A stretch of 7,953 bases of DNA from Thiotrichaceae bacterium (GTDB taxonomy: Bacteria > Pseudomonadota > Gammaproteobacteria > Thiotrichales > Thiotrichaceae). The translations under genes and the position numbers were made by a program. Each line of letters opens with the position of its first letter. Position 1 is the stretch's first letter. The notes beneath the pieces were generated by a model that worked only from the letters and a program-made list of their open reading frames with translations, did not search any database and was not told where the DNA came from. Positions 6,504 to 7,953 of the stretch are shown in pieces. The stretch lies in NCBI GenBank assembly GCA_027008885.1, contig JALVDQ010000384.1:1-7953 (forward strand), in the 5' to 3' direction.

Positions 6504-6508
6504 AGGAA
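6504..6508 (+). promoter_or_regulatory. Ribosome binding site fixing the start at 6515
   Basis: AGGAA lies 6 bases before the ATG at 6515. The same frame is open upstream into aroA, but only this start has a ribosome site, and it alone puts a signal peptide at the N-terminus. Confidence 0.8.
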
Positions 6509-6514
6509 ATAGAC

Positions 6515-7111
6515 ATGAAAAACTATAATAAAAAATTATTAATTGCCTCTCTTTTGGCAGTTTTGGCAAGCCCCGCTGTTTTTGCAGGTGATGACGCAAA
6601 TGGTTCAGGCACTGGTGAAGGTGCTGCAACCAATGGTATGAATCCAGGTGACACACAAACGGCAACAATCACTGTTCCTGAGGTTGCACTGATTGATGTC
6701 ACAAACACAATCTCAGCGACTCTGGTTGCTCCAACTGATGCGGGTGATAACTTTGCTGAAGTAACAGCAAGTGGAAATCCGGACTATGATATTAGTGCCA
6801 ATATTTCAGCTGCAAATCCGGGCAATACCAGAAAAATCGTAGCAACTTCAAGCCAGGTACCTTTAGGCTGGAAATTTACAATTGATATGGCAGCACCAAC
6901 CGCTTCAGGTACATCAGTTGCGGGCGCGACATTAACAAATGCCACAAATGGCACTGCTGTAGACCTGGTAACAGGTATTAAAAATGTGGCTGAAAAGAAT
7001 CTGGGCTTAACGGTTAAAATTGCTCCTGAGTCTGCTAACGTAATGCCTTCTTATACGGTCAACACAGGTAAAACTGTCGATATCGTTTATACCATTACAG
7101 CAGATAATTAA
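6515..7111 (+). CDS. Exported protein with PTDAGD motif, function unknown
   Basis: I do not recognise a named family. The 198-residue product has a clear Sec signal peptide: basic MKNYNKK, a hydrophobic stretch to about residue 19, and a likely signal peptidase I cut after VFA (residue 24). The mature protein starts with a Gly/Asp/Asn-rich segment (about 25-47). It continues as alternating short hydrophobic and polar stretches rich in Thr, Ala and Val, suggesting a beta-sandwich, and ends in TVDIVYTITADN, which looks like a closing strand. It has no cysteine and no transmembrane segment after the signal peptide, so it should be periplasmic, surface or secreted. VAPTDAGDNFA (71-81) recurs almost unchanged in the next two genes, and GWKF (118-121) may match their KWKV/KWMV. 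A structural, pilin-like or surface-layer role is possible but only a guess. It is separated from aroA by a likely terminator. Confidence 0.8.
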   Translation: MKNYNKKLLIASLLAVLASPAVFAGDDANGSGTGEGAATNGMNPGDTQTATITVPEVALIDVTNTISATLVAPTDAGDNFAEVTASGNPDYDISANISAANPGNTRKIVATSSQVPLGWKFTIDMAAPTASGTSVAGATLTNATNGTAVDLVTGIKNVAEKNLGLTVKIAPESANVMPSYTVNTGKTVDIVYTITADN

Positions 7112-7126
7112 TTCTGTCATCCATTA

Positions 7127-7162
7127 TCTGGATCTGTGAGGCAATCATCTTACTGATCCAGA
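7127..7162. repeat. Inverted repeat between the first two exported-protein genes
   Basis: TCTGGATC (7127-7134) and GATCCAGA (7155-7162) form a perfect 8-base stem with a 20-base loop, starting 16 bases after the stop at 7111 and ending 40 bases before the next ATG. No T-run follows, so it is a poor intrinsic terminator. It may be an mRNA-stabilising or processing hairpin that sets different expression levels for the two genes. A smaller palindrome, ataactcgttat, follows at 7168-7179. Confidence 0.55.
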
Positions 7163-7190
7163 ATGAGATAACTCGTTATTAAATAGCCAC

Positions 7191-7195
7191 GGAGG
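7191..7195 (+). promoter_or_regulatory. Strong ribosome binding site for the gene at 7202
   Basis: GGAGG lies 6 bases before the ATG, the best Shine-Dalgarno match in the window and clearly stronger than those of the biosynthetic genes. The tandem copy has GGGGA (7728-7732), 5 bases before its ATG, in a similar CACGG...TATTTATG context, so the duplication includes the leader. Confidence 0.75.
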
Positions 7196-7201
7196 GTATT
7201 T

Positions 7202-7672
7202 ATGTATAGATCCATTTTATTATTCATTCTTTGCCTGTCCAGCGCACATGCTATCACCCTGACCCAGACAGCTAGCTCTGATGTTCTGTTTGATCTGACA
7301 CCCGTGGCACCAACAGATGCGGGTGATTATTTCGCTGATTCATATACCCGTGATAAAACATTACTCACTATTGATGGCATACCCAACAATCAAAAATGGA
7401 AAGTCTATGCCAGAATCAGTAATTTTGTGCACGGTGGTTCGGAAAAAATCAGAATCAAGGTCAAGAGAACAGGTCTCGGAACCGGAGTGAATGCGCCTAC
7501 AGATGGAGCAACAGGATTTATAAAACTTACTGTTAGTAGCTATAAATATTTTTTTAAGGGAGAAGGTAGCCGTTTTGATATTCCAGTCAGAACCAGAATT
7601 GAAGGAATCGGGGTGTATGATGATTACGGTGATTTCAATACCATGATTGAATACAAGGTGGAAACCTATTGA
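7202..7672 (+). CDS. Small exported protein, PTDAGD family, function unknown (paralogue 1)
   Basis: No named family is recognised. The 156-residue product has a signal peptide of about 17 residues ending in AHA (cut before ITLTQT). Its only cysteine (C11) is inside the signal peptide without a lipobox, so it is probably a soluble exported protein rather than a lipoprotein. The mature part opens with ITLTQT, then VLFDLTPVAPTDAGDYFADSY (28-48), the motif shared with the gene upstream. It continues through NQKWKVYARI (63-72), a basic run around KIRIKVKR and many short aromatic/valine strands up to the C-terminal IEYKVETY. This reads as an all-beta domain. The first 72 residues match the next gene at 58 positions. 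The set could encode subunits of a surface or secreted structure, or variants of one secreted protein; the sequence does not decide between these. Confidence 0.8.
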   Translation: MYRSILLFILCLSSAHAITLTQTASSDVLFDLTPVAPTDAGDYFADSYTRDKTLLTIDGIPNNQKWKVYARISNFVHGGSEKIRIKVKRTGLGTGVNAPTDGATGFIKLTVSSYKYFFKGEGSRFDIPVRTRIEGIGVYDDYGDFNTMIEYKVETY

Positions 7673-7737
7673 AAGCTGATGGTTGATGCTTCTGAAGAAT
7701 ATGGTGAGAGTATTAAAGTTTCATCACGGGGATATTT

Positions 7738-7953
7738 ATGTATAGATTCATTTTATTATTTATCATTTGCGTATCCAGCGCAAACGCTATCACTCTGACT
7801 CAAACAGTAAATTCTGATGTTCTGTTTGACCTGACCCCCGTGGCACCCACAGATGCGGGTGATTATTTCGCTAATTCATATACTCGTGATGCAACCTTAC
7901 TCAGTATTGAAGGCATAACCAATGATCAAAAGTGGATGGTTTATGCCAAAATC
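7738..7953 (+). CDS. Small exported protein, PTDAGD family (paralogue 2, 3' end outside window)
   Basis: My own translation from the ATG at 7738 is open to the window end, giving 72 codons. It starts MYRFILLFIICVSSANA, a signal peptide nearly the same as that of the preceding gene, with a likely cut after residue 17. It then has ITLTQT, SDVLFDLTPVAPTDAGDYFA (26-45) and QKWMVYAKI (64-72). By eye 58 of 72 residues equal those of the gene at 7202, with substitutions spread along the length and no gaps. This is a tandem duplication with a period of 536 bases that has since diverged while keeping the frame, so both copies are probably functional. GGGGA at 7728-7732 is the ribosome site. The gap to the previous stop is 65 bases, which fits co-transcription. 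The C-terminal half is not visible. Function unknown. Confidence 0.8.
   Translation, partial: MYRFILLFIICVSSANAITLTQTVNSDVLFDLTPVAPTDAGDYFANSYTRDATLLSIEGITNDQKWMVYAKI

Noticed and set aside
6356..6514. Upstream extension of the exported-protein frame into aroA
   Set aside because: It would add about 50 residues before a clear signal peptide. The ATG at 6515 has its own AGGAA ribosome site.

Overview
The window looks like a gammaproteobacterial chromosome of moderate GC content. The main evidence is gene order: serC, pheA, hisC, tyrA and aroA follow each other on the + strand. This is the core of the serine/aromatic 'supraoperon' known from pseudomonads and relatives. The proteins fit gammaproteobacterial forms (fused chorismate mutase-prephenate dehydratase, monofunctional NAD-type TyrA, GNSGT-type EPSP synthase). 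I cannot name the genus from sequence alone.

Region 1 (1-6396) is biosynthetic. It holds the 3' third of serC, then a short ACT-domain serA, pheA, hisC, tyrA and aroA, all on +. SerA and SerC catalyse the first two committed steps of serine synthesis. AroA makes EPSP, the chorismate precursor. PheA and TyrA carry the flow on to phenylpyruvate and 4-hydroxyphenylpyruvate. HisC is a PLP aminotransferase that could also complete Phe and Tyr. serA-pheA-hisC-tyrA are tightly packed (gaps of 28 and 59 bases, then a 4-base overlap with a TTG start). tyrA and aroA, adjacent or fused in many relatives, are separated here by 301 bases of repeats.

Region 2 (4785-5085) is that spacer. It holds a tandem array of a 7-base unit (12 full copies plus a partial), a degenerate palindromic element, and two direct copies of a roughly 30-base G-rich motif 205 bases apart. 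The 19-base core of this motif recurs inverted between pheA and hisC.

Region 3 (6397-7953) departs from the expected layout. After a likely terminator, cmk and rpsA, which usually follow aroA, are absent. In their place are three genes for small exported proteins with signal peptides and a shared PTDAGDxFA motif. The last two are clear tandem duplicates (58 of 72 comparable residues identical by eye), and the third runs off the window. I do not recognise this family. It is the best candidate here for something undescribed.
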